Under the pieces are notes generated by a model, which was not told the DNA's origin, did no database searches, and saw nothing but the letters and a program-made list of their open reading frames with translations. 64,000 bases of DNA from Flaccisagitta enflata. Lineage: Eukaryota; Chaetognatha; Sagittoidea; Aphragmophora. Position 1 is the stretch's first letter; every line of letters begins with the position of its first letter. Location: assembly GCA_965153355.1 (NCBI GenBank), contig OZ231128.1, positions 13,082,001 to 13,146,000 of the forward strand, in the 5' to 3' direction. Below are positions 21,863-35,256 of the stretch, in pieces. The position numbers were made by a program, and so were the translations under genes.

Positions 21863-21957
21863 TAGTGTTCTTCCACGTCCTTACATGTCTGCATAGATAC
21901 AAGATTCGCCCACCAGCCTTATCGACGCTGCACATTGGGTTGCCTGAGATCAAAATA

Positions 21958-23118
21958 CACTATGGGCCGAAGTGAAAGAAAATGCACTATAAGCTAAAAA
22001 GGTAAAAATGGGATCACAATTATTTATATCTTGATTTTGATAGGTAAATTCATCGTAATTTTTTATGCGTTATAAATTTTGCAGTATTGCTTCTTTATGA
22101 TTGGTTTCACATATTTTTAGTCGCGGGTTATGCAAATCAACACCCCGCTATAATTTTTTTTATTTTGAAACTTTTTTTACTCAAATTGTGACTTAAAAAT
22201 TTTTCGCTTAAAAAATTTTCACGTTAGAAAAAATTCACTTAAGAAATTTTCACTTCAAAAATTTTCACTTTAAAGATTTTTTCACTTTAAAGATTTTTAC
22301 TTCAAAAACTTTTACTTCAAAAATTTTCTCTTCAAAAATTTCTGTTCTAAAATTTTCTCTTCAAAAATTTTTACTTCAAAAATTTTTTTGCTCAATCTTT
22401 TTTTCGCTTAAATTTCTTTTTATTAAAATTTTCATTTCAAAAATTATTATCTGAAAACTTTTCACTTCTAAAGTTTTCACTTTTTGGGACCACATACAAA
22501 TCTCAGAAATTTTTTTCACTAAAATTTTTATTCAAAACTTTTTGCATTGAAATTTTTTTTTTTTCAAAACTTTCTTCGCTAAAATTTTTTTGCTTAAATT
22601 TTCACTTCAAAAATTTTATTTCAAAAAAAAAATTTTTGTTAAATTTTCACTTTAAAAATTTTTTTGCTCAAATTTTTTTCACTTACATTCTTTTTTCATT
22701 AAGATTTTCATTTCCAAAATTTTCACTTCAAAAACTTTTTTGCTCAATTTTCTTTTTACCTTTTTAAGGTTCAAAATTTTTTTGCTTAAAAATTTTTTGT
22801 AAAATCTTTTAGTATAAGATAGTTTTCAGCATTAAATTATTTTAATCTAAGATAAATTATTGCTCAAAAGGTTTTTAATAATGAAAAAAAGAATTCTTGA
22901 TCAATTATTTTCATGTTTTTGTAAGAAAATCATGTACACTTTTTCTTTTTTGACACCTCCATGCCTTTACCATATTTTTCAATGTTTGAAATATTGATGC
23001 AATAATAGAATACTTGATTTTTTATTGATATTTCTTAAAATATATTTATCTTTTATTTTATATCTATTTTGGTACCTTTGAGCCCACAGTGCATTTTGTG
23101 TCATTTTGGCGCATAGTG
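21958..23118. mobile_element. 1.16-kb element with CACTATGGGC/GCGCATAGTG TIRs
   Basis: Left end CACTATGGGCCGAAGTGAAA then AATGCACTAT; right end inverted CACTATGCGCCAAAATGACA then AATGCACTGT. The similarity extends about 55 bases (AGCTAAAAAGGTA against GGCTCAAAGGTA). CACTA-type ends are suggestive, but I see no matching 3-bp target duplication. The interior is a degenerate T-rich array. The mirror copy is 30,976-31,881. Confidence 0.6.
22190..22800. repeat. Degenerate AAATTTTCACTTCAA minisatellite
   Basis: Variants of CAAAAATTTTCACTT (about 14-16 bp) repeat roughly 35-40 times. The mirror counterpart (31,270-31,640) is shorter and badly degraded. Confidence 0.75.
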
Positions 23119-23387
23119 GGTAGTCAAAACCACGGCATCGGCGGCAATCAACGGAGAGAGAGTCAAAATGTTAGCTCATTTCCATTGAAGCACGACATCA
23201 GAATTCTATCAATAATTTCCCATTTCACTGAGGCACGGACTTCAATGAGGCCAGTTCTTTCTTTTTCCTCTGAAGCGCGATGTTGTGCTTCAGTGAAAAC
23301 AAGTCTAACTTAAGCACAAATTTTGTGATTAAGAGGATGTCCCATTTGGATGCGTGCTGGGATGAAAGAGACTGTGGTATGTTGCAA

Positions 23388-23922
23388 CAGGTCGCCCGAG
23401 GGCAAAACGTGGTCAGCGATATCCGTTGCCCTGCTTTGCATAATTGTAAATCAGAATGAGGAGGGCAGCGGCCCCGAAGGGGACAAAGTCCTGTAGAACA
23501 CAGGGGACTTTCTTTTGTTCGATTAAGTATACACTGTCCATCATCACGCCCCCAGGCCCTCTCAGGCCTGAAATCTGTCCTCTCAGGCCTAAAATCTGCC
23601 CTCTCAGCCCTGACATCTGTCCTCTCAGGCCTTGAATCTGAGAGAGCAGATTTCAGGCCTTAGAAGGGCAGATTCAACGAAAGGTCAGGTTTCCCGGGTC
23701 TGGAAAGGGCAATTTCAGGCCTGAGAGAACCACAGATTCAAGGCCTGAGAGGGCAGATTTCCAGTGCCTGAGAAGTGACAGATTTAGGCCTGAGAGGGCA
23801 AATTTCAGGCCTGAGAGGGCCTGGGGGGACAAACAAATGGACGGACGAACAAACAAACGAACAAACGAAAGTCACATGCGTTCTACAGGACTTCGTCCCC
23901 TTTGGGGCCGCTGCCCAAAAAG
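23388..23922. mobile_element. Fold-back element, AGGCCTGAAATCTGCCCTCT subfamily
   Basis: Left: ACAGGTCGCCCGAGGGCAAA, GGTCAGCGATATCCGTTGCC, GGGCAGCGGCCCCGAAGGGG, AGTCCTGTAGAACACAGGGG. Core: the ~20-bp unit AGGCCTGAAATCTGCCCTCT in one orientation (23,560-23,640) and inverted (23,650-23,820). Right: GTTCTACAGGACTTCGTCCC, CTTTGGGGCCGCTGCCCAAA. The mirror copy (30,236-30,708) is rearranged. Confidence 0.85.
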
Positions 23923-24143
23923 GTGACAGGCCTTGTCTTTTGATGATTTGCACAATTATTGTGGATGTACAGTAGATGTCGTCTGTACTTGACAATACGG
24001 GGGCACTCATATTCTAGATACCATTTGAGCACATGAAATGAAACTGTGTGTGTATAATGTTTTTGTTCTATAGGGTATGGCGGCTCTATGGATAGAAAAT
24101 TCTCCTGAACATACTGAATCAAATTCAATCTGCTTAGGCAGTT

Positions 24144-24232
24144 GGTGATGTTGGTCTAGTGGCTAACTCACTTGACTACAGATTTGTTAAGTACGGTTTA
24201 TTGAAAAGCTCAGGTTTGAATCCAAAACTGAT
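24144..24232 (+). pseudogene. tRNA-like sequence
   Basis: TGGTCTAGTGG (24,152-24,162) is a near-ideal A box and GGTTTGAATCC (24,213-24,223) a near-ideal B box, 61 bases apart. The acceptor arm is not clearly paired, so a tRNA pseudogene or SINE head is preferred to a gene. The mirror copy near 30,000-30,060 is degraded in both boxes. Confidence 0.6.
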
Positions 24233-24520
24233 TTTGCAATTTAAGCAAATGGATAAAGCTGAAATTCTGGGAAAAAAAAAAGATTGATCCTACAGTTTTA
24301 TATTTTAAGTTTTTTTCATAAAGTAAGCTGTAGGGGGATACCATACCCCATTGTCAACCCCTTAGGATCTATATATTACACTATCAAAATATCAATCCCC
24401 TTAGTGTACTAATACTCAGGTCATGAGCTCCCCCGTATTTCCAAGTCTAGACGACATCTACTGTAGTCACTGCCAAACAAATTTGACATGAACGAAATTG
24501 AAAATGAATAGAGCCATCTT

Positions 24521-24773
24521 TTTAGTCGCGTGCTACGCGACTCTACATCCCACTTTGTCCGTCTATCCGTCCGTCCGTCCATCTGTCCGTCCTTCCATCC
24601 GTCAGTCCGTCCATTCATCCGTCCATCCATCCGTCTGTTGGTCCGTCACACTTTACTTTTTTTGAGTTTTTGCGGTCTATGGCCTCACTGCTCCTGCCCA
24701 AATGATCAAGTGACCTCCAATACAGCCCTGCCCACCCCGCACGACAGGTGTAGCCATGTATCAGCCTTGTTTT
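24521..24773 (+). mobile_element. Full-length GTCGCG-family element
   Basis: TTTTTAGTCGCGTGCTACGC, GACTCTACATCCC, GTCCGTCCGTCCATCTGTCC array (24,555-24,645), CACACTTTACTTTTTTTGAG, CACTGCTCCTGCCCAAATGA, GTGACCTCCAATACAGCCCT, CCCGCACGACAGGTGTAGCC and ATGTATCAGCCTTGTTTTT. The mirror remnant at 29,560-29,690 keeps the hairpin end GTGCACGCGACTAAAAAGG. Confidence 0.87.
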
Positions 24774-24840
24774 TGATATAGGAGGAAAGGAAATCTCTTT
24801 TTCTTCTATATCAGGTTTCGTCAATAACGTTTCTCGGAGA

Positions 24841-24842
<2 letters not shown>

Positions 24843-24906
<64 letters not shown>
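24843..24906. repeat. (GA)n microsatellite
   Basis: About 31 GA copies. The mirror copy is (AT)n plus (CT)n at 29,409-29,467, so the composition differs. Confidence 0.96.
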
Positions 24907-24909
<3 letters not shown>

Positions 24910-25138
24910 AGCCGAAGGAGATGGAGAATGGAGATCTGCGCAAATTCCTCACTGAATTAGATGCCGTCGCAGCTACTGGACAATAGAAGATAAAGCAGGC
25001 TAACAAATTCAAATTATAGCTTTTTTGTCTAGCAAGTGCTATACTGGTTGCTCATAGAATTTTGATGACGACATGGTTGCGATAACAGGATGCGCCGCAT
25101 GCTGCTTTATCTTGTAGTATCTGGGCTGACTAATATAT

Positions 25139-25364
<226 letters not shown>

Positions 25365-25714
25365 AGGAGGAGGGAGGGGTTGTTCCCCCCTGCTTACCCG
25401 TTTGCAACGGCATAATGACCCTGGGTTACATGCTTTACAAGGTAGTCACCATGTCAGACCATCATCCATAAAGCAAAAACCCTCTGCTGAAAAATGCCTT
25501 TGACCATGAACCAATTCACTTCAATTCTTAACCTTTTTAAGTTTGTAGAAGCGAAACGATCACCAACTTCACAGATCCGAAATGAATAAGTTCCTTGCTC
25601 CCTGTCTCGTTACAGGCACCCTGTGTAGTGCGAGAGGCTTGTTAAGAATAAAAGCCTGCTTAACAAATCCTGTAAAAAAGATGGTGATGAGGGAAAATAG
25701 GCAAAGATGTATGA

Positions 25715-26180
25715 TAGTCGCGAAAGCGTTAGATGGTCAGTGGTACAGGTGCCCTGTCCAAGTAGGTTGTGCTTGAAGTTGAAGGGGAAGCAGGGCAGTG
25801 GCTTCGAAGGTGGCCTCAAGTGGTGAATTTTCTCCATCTCCTCCTTCTCCTCCTCCTTCGTCCCTTCCCCACAAATGCTAGCTTCAAGGCCCAAATCCTA
25901 GCCTGGAGGCAGAGTATTGGGCCTCAAGGCAGGGAACTGGGCCGCCAGGCTAGGATTTGGTCCTTAAGGTTAGGATTTGGGCCTCATGGCTGGGATTTGG
26001 GCCTCGAGAGTGGGATTTGGGCCTCAAGACTGGAATTTTGGCCTCAAGACTGGGATTTGTGGGGCGGGGGACTGAGGAGGATGAGAAGGAGGAGGAGAAG
26101 AAGGAGGAGAAGGAGAAAATTCCCCATATGTGTGAAAGCATAGGTCATCGACCCCTTCACGGCCGCTGCCCAAAAAGGGC
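25715..26180. mobile_element. Fold-back GCGGCC element with AGGCCCAAATCC array
   Basis: TAGTCGCGAAAGCGTTAGAT, GGTCAGTGGTACAGGTGCCC, GTGAATTTTCTCC, inverted AGGCCCAAATCCTAGCCT arrays (25,878-26,060), ATTCCCCATATGTGTGAAAG, GGTCATCGACCCCTTCACGG and CCGCTGCCCAAAAAGGG. The mirror arm keeps only about 210 bp of it (28,649-28,856). Confidence 0.83.
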
Positions 26181-26249
26181 GAACAAATGGGGACGGCGCT
26201 GCGCTTGTGAGGAGGAGCATCCCTGTGACGAATGGTTATCGCCCAAAAA

Positions 26250-26530
26250 AGCCCTTTCCTCCCTTTTCTTTTTTTTCTTTTTCTTCTTTTCTTTTCTTAT
26301 CTTCATTTCCCTTCATTTGTTCCTTTTCTCTTCCTCTCATTCTTCTTCATTCTTTTTCTGACATCCATTTTTTTTCTTTTCTTTTTTCTCTCATAGATAT
26401 ATTTTCATATCTTTTTTTTTTCATTGTTCTGCAGTTCACTGTCAGGGTCCTTTTATTTTTCTTCTGACTTACTGGTTTCTTTTCTTTTCGTTTTTTTCAT
26501 TTTTTTCATTGTTTCCAGGACTATATAAAC
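26250..26530. repeat. TTTTC-rich pyrimidine tract
   Basis: Imperfect TTTTCTTC-type low-complexity DNA. The mirror copy (28,320-28,580) is well conserved. No gene is visible. Confidence 0.75.
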
Positions 26531-26767
26531 TCCCACGTGGAATCGCTGGAACTTTATAGAGTGAATCTCATTCTGCATGTGAGAAGCAGAACTTATTCTA
26601 TTGATCTTTTCTTTTTGCTTAGTTGGTCCGTCGATCTTTGTATGAAGTATAGTGCAGTTACACTATGATGGTCATTATTGGTCAAACAGGTGAAAGTTCA
26701 CATGACGCTAACTTTCAAAATGATTTAGTAGCAAGCTTTGGGTCATTGGAAGTTGCAACAAAATAAG

Positions 26768-26802
26768 AAGTGGGGGGGTGGGGGGGGGGATGCGGGGGGG
26801 TT
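26768..26802. repeat. G-rich tract with potential G-quadruplex
   Basis: Runs of 7, 9 and 7 G with T/A/C spacers on the plus strand. The mirror C-rich tract is at 28,035-28,065. Confidence 0.85.
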
Positions 26803-27021
26803 CTTATGCCTCGAAATATCATTTTGTTGTTTAATACGGCAAACCATGGCCAGAGTGAACTCAATATCAGGTAACATCTATATATTGTATGTATTCACAC
26901 ATAGAATCTATGCTCAATAACTTTTCATTTGAGCACACACATTCATCTATTCATATATTCCTAGGTCGATCTTTCTGTCTGTATGTCTGTCTCTCTTTTT
27001 GTTTCTATCTGTTTGTTTGTC

Positions 27022-27061
27022 TGTCTCTCTCTCTCTCTCTTTCTCTTTCTCTCTCTCTTTC

Positions 27062-27147
<86 letters not shown>

Positions 27148-27160
27148 TCTCTCTCTTCTT
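27022..27160. repeat. (CT)n / CTTT-CT microsatellite nearest the apex
   Basis: CT runs with regular CTTTCT variants. The mirror (GA)n at 27,690-27,805 preserves the same variant order in reverse, showing how closely the arms match near the centre. Confidence 0.95.
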
Positions 27161-27212
27161 TCACTTTTTCTCTGGAATTTCATTCTTTCTTACTTTACTT
27201 TACCCTCCGGTT

Positions 27213-27640
27213 TTTAGTCGCTGCCTAAGCGACTCTATAAGAAAAGTGTGTCCTTGGTAGGTAGGTGGTATGTAGGTCACGCGAAAATTTGGATGATGAG
27301 AAATCGACTGAAAAAACGGATTTATGACCATCACAGCTCCTGCCTAGCCTCAATGCAGCCCCCGCCCACCAACATACTGCCCCTACTCACTCGCATTACT
27401 GCCCCTGCCCACCAGCAGCGACTACTGATTAGCCGTGTATCCGGTCTTGTTCTTTTACCCGTTCCCCGGTAACCATCAAGGTCCTGATCCACGTACTACT
27501 GCAGCTCCCGGTAAAGGCGCAATAGTGAAAAGATGAGCAGGCTGTGATGATCGCGTCCGTTTCTCGTCATTTTTCCTGCTACTGCTACCGGACACCCTCT
27601 TATAAATCCTTAGGCAACATTCACTCAGACGAAATAAAAA
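27213..27640. other. Apex of the palindrome, inside a GTCGCG-family element
   Basis: The left side (27,213-27,455) is a GTCGCG-type element: AGTCGCTGCCTAAGCGACT hairpin end, CTGCCCCTGCCCACC motifs, then GTGTATCCGGTCTTGTT. The reverse complement of 27,480-27,640 still shows degraded pieces of the same element, including TTGCCTAAG, GGACACC and a CATCACAG-like piece. The axis, about 27,417 from paired landmarks, therefore lies within the element. There is no long unique spacer, which suits either a hairpin-type inversion event or a fold-back sequencing molecule. Confidence 0.7.
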
Positions 27641-27708
27641 TAAAAATGAAAAGAATGAAATTCAGAGAAAAATGAAAGAAAGAAAGAGAAGAGAGAGAGA
27701 GAGGAAGA

Positions 27709-27765
<57 letters not shown>

Positions 27766-28579
27766 AGAGAAAGAGAAAGAGAGAGAGAAAGAGAAAGAGA
27801 GAGAGCTACACAGACAAACAAACAGATAGAAACAAAAAGAGAGACAGACATACAGACAGAAAGATCGACCTAGGAATATATGAATAGATGAATGTGTGTG
27901 CTCAAATGAAAAGTTATTGAGCATAGATTCTATGTGTGAATACATACAATATATAGATGTTACCTGATATTGAGTTCACTCTGGCCATGGTTTGCCGTAT
28001 TAAACAACAAAATGATATTTCGAGGCATAAGAACCCCCCCGCATCCCCCCCCCCACCCCCCCACTTCTTATTTTGTTGCAACTTCCAATGACCCAAAGCT
28101 TGCTACTAAATCATTTTGAAAGTTAGCGTCATGTGAACTTTCACCTGTTTGACCAATAATGACCATCATAGTGTAACTGCACTATACTTCATACAAAGAT
28201 CGACGGACCAACTAAGCAAAAAGAAAAGATCAATAGAATAAGTTCTGCTTCTCACATGCAGAATGAGATTCACTCTATAAAGTTCCAGCGATTCCACGTG
28301 GGAGTTTATATAGTCCTGGAAACAATGAAAAAAATGAAAAAAACGAAAAGAAAAGAAACCAGTAAGTCAGAAGAAAAATAAAAGGACCCTGACAGTGAAC
28401 TGCAGAACAATGAAAAAAAAAAGATATGAAAATATATCTATGAGAGAAAAAAGAAAAGAAAAAAAATGGATGTCAGAAAAAGAATGAAGAAGAATGAGAG
28501 GAAGAGAAAAGGAACAAATGAAGGGAAATGAAGATAAGAAAAGAAAAGAAAGAAAAGAAAAGAAAGGAGGAAGGGGCAC

Positions 28580-29162
28580 AGGCGATAACCGATAAATGCA
28601 GGTGCTCCTCACAACATATTCACTTTAGACAGCGTGAAGAGATCACTCTGCATGGGAGCTTCTCCTTCTCCTCCTTCTTCTCCTCCTCCTTCTCATCCTC
28701 CTCAGTCCCCCGCCCCACAAATCCCAGTCTTGAGGCCAAAATTCCAGTCTTGAGACTCAAATCCAACTCTCGAGGCCCAAATCTCAACCATGAGACCCAA
28801 ATCCTAGCCTGGCGGCCCAGTTCCCTGCAGGCTATCTCTGCCTCCAGGCAAGATGGGCCTTATATTCAATGGGAAGCAGAGGAAAGGGAGGAAGAGAATA
28901 AAGCACCATGCAAATTTGTAAGCAGAACTTTTTATTCTTAACAAGCATCTCACTTACCACACAGTGCCTATGCTGGGCAGAGCTGCAAAAAGAACACTAT
29001 TCATTCGGATGACGTCATTCCTTCTAAACAAAAGGTAAAATTGAGGTAATTGATTCATGGTCAAACATTTTCAGCAGAGGACACAACGTGATGGTCTGAC
29101 ACGCTATAACGACCAGTCTAGTTCTCAAATAACCTCTCTCTCACACACACACACACACACAG

Positions 29163-29230
<68 letters not shown>

Positions 29231-29409
29231 CCTTTTAGGCTCTACAAGATGGCTGGCATGCGGCATGTCTGTTATGTCGTCATCAAAAATTCTATGAGCA
29301 ACAATTATAACTTGCTGGAACAAAGTAACTAATTTGTTAGCCTGCTTTATCTTCTGTTGTCAGTAACTACGACAGTGAAGAATTGCGCAGATCCATTCTG
29401 TCTCCTGCG

Positions 29410-29448
<39 letters not shown>

Positions 29449-30760
29449 CTCTCTCTCTCTCTCTCTTTCCTCTCAGCGTGTGTACAGAAACAAATATGAA
29501 CTATATTATATCAAAACAGGCTGTATAATACACCTGTCACGCTCTGCGCGAGCATGTTGGAGTCGCGATCGACTGAGCAGAGGCAGTAATGGGCAAAACT
29601 CAAAAAAGTAAGTGTGACGGACTGACAGACAGATGGATGGATGGGCGGATAGACTGACAAATTAGGATGCGTGCACGCGACTAAAAAGGATGTGGGGTAC
29701 GGACGGATAGACTGAACAAGGCGAGACCAGAATGCGCGGCACGCGATAAAGATGAACACGTCATTTTTGTTTCGTTCGCTCATTTGTTTGGCGAGAAATG
29801 ACTACGTAGATACAGGCTGAAATGCAGAGACTCATGGCCTGGTGTGCTAAAGGGATTGATGAACGTAGTGCTGTGGGGCTGACAATGGTATATTTCACAA
29901 CTTACTATGAAAAAAACAAAACAACTTCTTAGGATAATCTTTTTCAGAATTCAACTCCATTTGCTTAAGTTACAAAATCAGACACTGGGTCAAACCTGAC
30001 AATAAACATTAACAAATCTGTAGTCAAAAGTGGTCAACCACTAGACAGCATCTGCTACCTAAGCAGTATTCAATATGTTCAGGAAAGAACATCATTATCT
30101 CACTATAGAGTATACACACAGTTTCACTTCATGGCCTTCAAATATTTATCTAAATATGTGCCCATGTGTGTTACAGGCTGATCCTGTATCCAGCTAGTGT
30201 GCAAATCATCAAGGCTGGAAGCCTGAGCTCTGCCGAGCAGCAGCCCCAAAGGGACGAAGTCCTGCTAGAACGCAGGGACTTCGTTTGTTCGTTTTGTTTG
30301 TTTGATCCGTCCATTTTGAACCCTCAGGCCTGAAATTTGCCTCTCGGGCCTAAAATCTCTCTGGCCTGAAATCTGCCCTCTCAGGCCTTGAATCGCCCTC
30401 AGGCCTGGTGCTGGGACCTGAGCCTGACCTTTTTCTTGCTGAATCTGCCTCTAAGGCCTGAAATCTCTGCTGCTCTCTCAGATTCAAGGCCTGAGAGGAC
30501 AGATGTCAGGCCTGAGAGGGCAGATTTTAGGCCTGAGAGGACAGATTTCCAGGCCTGAGAGAAGCCTGGAGGAACTGATGGATGGACAGATGGAGCAGTG
30601 ATGAAAAGTCCCTGTATTCTACTGAACATTCTATCCTCATTGTTACAGTGTATACAAAAGCAGGGCAACGGGTATCGCTGACCACGTTTTGCCCTCGGGC
30701 GACCTGTTGCAACATACCACAGTCTCTTTCATCCCAGCACGCATCCAAATGGGACATCCT
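28580..30760. other. Degraded part of the right arm
   Basis: This is the counterpart of left-arm 23,330-26,220. Short blocks match (TTCCCTGCAGGC region, the GT tract, the AGGCCTGAAATC array) but long stretches are rearranged or missing. It contains an (AT)n tract at 29,409-29,443 and a GTCGCG terminus at 29,600-29,683. No gene recognised. Confidence 0.7.
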
Positions 30761-31881
30761 CTTAATCACAAAATTTGTGCTTAAGTTAGACTTGTTTTCA
30801 CTGAAGCACAACATCGCGCTTCAGAGGAAAAAGAAAGAACTGGCCTCATTGAAGTCCGTGCCTCAGTGAAATGGGAAATTATTGATAGAATTCTGATGTC
30901 GTGCTTCAATGGAAATGAGCTAACATTTTGACTCTCTCTCCGTTGATTGCCGTCGATGCCGTGGTTTTGACTACCCACTATGCGCCAAAATGACACAAAA
31001 TGCACTGAGGGCTCAAAGGTACCAAAATAGATATAAAATAAAAGATAAATATATTTTAAGAAATATCAATAAAAAATCAAGTATTCTAGTATGTATCAAT
31101 ATTTCAAACATTGAAATATGGTAAGGTATGAATCAAAAAAGTACATGATATAGCTACAAAAATATGAAAATAGTATGATCAAATTCTTTCATTGCAGTAT
31201 AGACATTATCTTAGATTAAAATGTTTAATACTAAAAACTATGTATACTAAGACACACAAAGAATTTAAGCAAAAAATTTAAAACAAAAAATGAGCAAAAG
31301 TTTTAAGTAATTTGGAAATAATCTTAATGAAAAAAGAATGAAAGTGAAATTTGAACAAAAATTTTAAGTAAAAATTTAACAAAATTTTTTGAAATAAAAT
31401 TTTAGTGAAGTAAACAAACCTATGGCATTTGAAATTTCAATAAAATTTGAATAAAAATTTAGTGGCATTCTGAATTGTAACAAATAAAATGAAACTTTAA
31501 GTAGTTTTCAGATATTAATTTTAATAGCGACACAACAAAAATTGAAAATTGAGCAAAATTTTGAGTAAAGCTGAAGAAACATTAAGTAAAGAACCTGAAG
31601 AAAGAATTTACAATAAAAGTTTTAGTAAATCTTTAAGTGAGAATTTTGAAGTGAAGTGGCAAGTGTACTCTAGCATTAACAGCGGCAGAGTCTGGTTTAG
31701 TAAAAGTTTCAAGGCAGAGAACCATAGCGGGTGTTATTTGCATAACCACGACTAAGTATGTGAGGCCAATGTAAGAGCAATATACTGAAATTATAACGAG
31801 CATAAGCTACGATGAGCCTATCAAATCAAGATATAAATATTCATGATTATTACCTTTATAGTGCATTTTCGGCTTATGGTG

Positions 31882-33224
31882 ACGCGACTCAGCAGTAATA
31901 GCGTCGACAAACGGTGAATCGCGTATCTATCTGAACATGGGAACGTGGAAAGGCGCGAAGGACAGACCGGCAGTTTTGGCACAAACAGTCGCGTCATACG
32001 CAGCTAAAAAGCGTTGTAAGCTCAAGCAGTGTTTGCGTTGATCTCTGTTGTGAAAAACCAAAACATTTCTCATTTCTTTCATTTTCAAGATATAAATATT
32101 TATCTTTCAAAGATCAGACAAACATGTCAAAAGCAATCTGCATTCAATCTCATCAAAAAAGAGGCAAGAAACGCAGAGATTTTTCAAGCATTTTCAGTGT
32201 TTCACTTGCATCATATCACTGGCACATAACATGTTCGTACGTGCTCCAATACTTCTTAGTCGCGTGCTGCGCTACCTGCTGTGATCGCGTCGTCGTCATC
32301 GACGATCCGTCAGGCTTCGCAGCCTTGCGAAATGTATGGTGACGCCAGCTCACCACCTGCCAGCAGTGCCTGTATCAACTATTCTTTAGAAGAAAAACAA
32401 GAAAAGAGCAAAGAGGAAAGAAAAATGATCCTGCGTCAGCGATACGTACTGTGTGGAGGTGTGGTAATTAGAAAGAAGCAGCGGCGAAGGGCCGACTGGA
32501 CAGCCTCAAGACAGAATGAGCCTGGGACAGAACGCCAGGCTGGTCAAGGCTTGCTGGGCTGGGTTGGCACTGGGCCTTCCAGAGACAGGTGGCGAGTGGA
32601 TTTGGCCCAGCTAAGGCAGGATTACAGGCAGTATTGAGCCGAGCCCAAGTTGAAAACTGGATGCCATGGACTTTAAAGAGAACTGTGTAACCTCGTGTTG
32701 TTGGAAACCTCAACGATTAACTCAACAGTTGAAACACATACTCTTTCTTTTTCTTTCTTTCTTTTTCTTTTTTCTTTCTTTTCTTTCTTGACTGCATTCT
32801 TTTTCTTTCTTCTTCTTTCTTTCTTTATATAATATTCTTTTTGTTCTTTCTTTCTTTCTTTCTTTTTTTGTAACTATTATTTATAGCATGATAAATGCGC
32901 TCAAGTGCGTGCACTTACTACTCTAGTAGCAATATCTCTCATTTAACAGTTTAGCTTTGTTCTCAAAGATAATTGATCAACATATGTTGTCTGAACATCA
33001 CAGCAATGCTTGAATAGCTGTTGCACCTATCTAGGCAACACAACTAACTAACGATATTTGATGGAGCCTCTTAGTTAAATGACAAACACCTGTGCATGCT
33101 GAGTTACCATTTGGATAAATGCGCTTGTGCCTACAGAGGGCTCCATGAAACAAGACTAGCCCAGAGACAGGCAGGGCAACCTAAAGAAGCAGTATTAAAC
33201 TTCCTGCAGCTCACACAGACACAC
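31882..33224. other. Degraded part of the right arm
   Basis: This is the counterpart of left-arm 20,010-21,940. It starts in unique DNA matching 21,460-21,950 and then passes through scrambled versions of the GTCGCG element and the fold-back array. The 118-codon frame at 32,281-32,637 lies wholly in this altered region and is not a gene candidate. Confidence 0.65.
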
Positions 33225-33420
<196 letters not shown>

Positions 33421-33474
33421 ACAAATCAAAACCTCTGCCGGCTGAAAATTGGTTTTCATTTTGTTTTGTTAATG

Positions 33475-33534
<60 letters not shown>

Positions 33535-33746
33535 GTCGTCGTCCATCGACTCCGTCTGCCACAGGGCCTGGGTTTTGTTTTCTGCCCAAATTATGGTGAC
33601 TCGGTAGCTGCCCTGCAGCCAAACTGGGCCTTCACAAAAGCGCAATCTGTTTCTTCTTCACTCTTTCGCTTTCTCTCTTTCTTTCCTTTCTTCTTTCCTT
33701 TCTTTAATCTCTTTCATTCTTTCTTTCTTTATATACATACCTAAAA

Positions 33747-33794
<48 letters not shown>

Positions 33795-34516
33795 TGCGTG
33801 CTCCAGCCAGTGTTTGAAACCCTAAAAATTTTGCTCATGGGGCTCATAGACCATACAAACAGACATAGACCATAAAAATACAAATGATTCAGACATAGAC
33901 CATACAAACAGACATAGACAATACAAATACAAATGATTCAGACATAGACCATACAAATGACCAAGACATGTATATTTCGGTAGGAGAAAGCGGGCCTAAA
34001 CCGCGCTGGTTAATATCGTCTCCAATGACACCATATGGATCATAGTAAAAAATTATATCTAAATCATTATCTACCTAGCTAGTTGACGATGAGTAAAAGA
34101 ATTGGCCTACGTTCCATGCCATATAAGAAAAAATTAGTGATCAATTTTTAGTCGCGTGCACGCGACTCTACACCCCGCTCATCTATCTGTCATTCTTTTT
34201 ACTTTTTGACAAATTTATTCATAAAATATCTTTTTAAATCGTTAGAGGCAAGCGCAAACAGTACAGGAGTCATTCCATTATTATATGCACATGACAGGTG
34301 TTATTGTTTTGAACAAACCTTCAATGAACAAGTGCGTGCAACTGAAGTACATGTCGATTGATCGATCAATCAATCAATCATCGGTAATCGGTAATCAGTA
34401 ATCGGTGAATGTTGATTCATACGAACGGATGTGACGCCAGATTTCTCTCATTGGCCTTCATTTGGAAGTGCGTGCCTCTATATTTAAAAGCGAGGAAAAG
34501 GACGAAAATAGTTTGA

Positions 34517-34563
<47 letters not shown>

Positions 34564-34783
34564 AGTCTCTGTTCAGTCGATGTGCTGCGATCAAACCGCC
34601 TATATGCGCAGCGAGCGCAAGTATGAAGACAAAGAGTTATAACTGGTTCTATACATAAAGATATAAATGCTTTGTCCTCAAAAAGGCAAAAATGTAAAAA
34701 ATATGCTCTTGATGGCTGCATGCAAGCGATAACAGGACGCGGCGCACTGTGTTATATCTTGTGGTATTTGGGCCAGGTAATAT

Positions 34784-34987
<204 letters not shown>

Positions 34988-35256
34988 TTTATATACACAA
35001 ATTGGCGAAGTGACAAAACTGACAAAGTACCAAAAAAGAAAGAAAGAACATGAAAAGAACACGGTTAACTTTCGTGTCTATCTTGCCGATTTATGTCATA
35101 GGCATTTGTTTGAAAGGAGCTCACCAGAAAGCCAACAAAGAAAATTAAGACCATAGAAAAACAAGGCCAACACATAAAATTCGCGTGCGTTTGATCAATC
35201 CATGATAAACATTTTAACAATATTATGTATTTAATAACATTTTTTATTACTATTTT

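Noticed and set aside
29409-29443. AT-rich promoter or origin
   Set aside because: It is a simple (AT)n microsatellite inside a degraded part of the right arm.
32281-32637. 118-codon frame with basic, protein-like composition
   Set aside because: It spans the scrambled mirror copies of a GTCGCG element and a fold-back array, so the sequence itself is doubtful.
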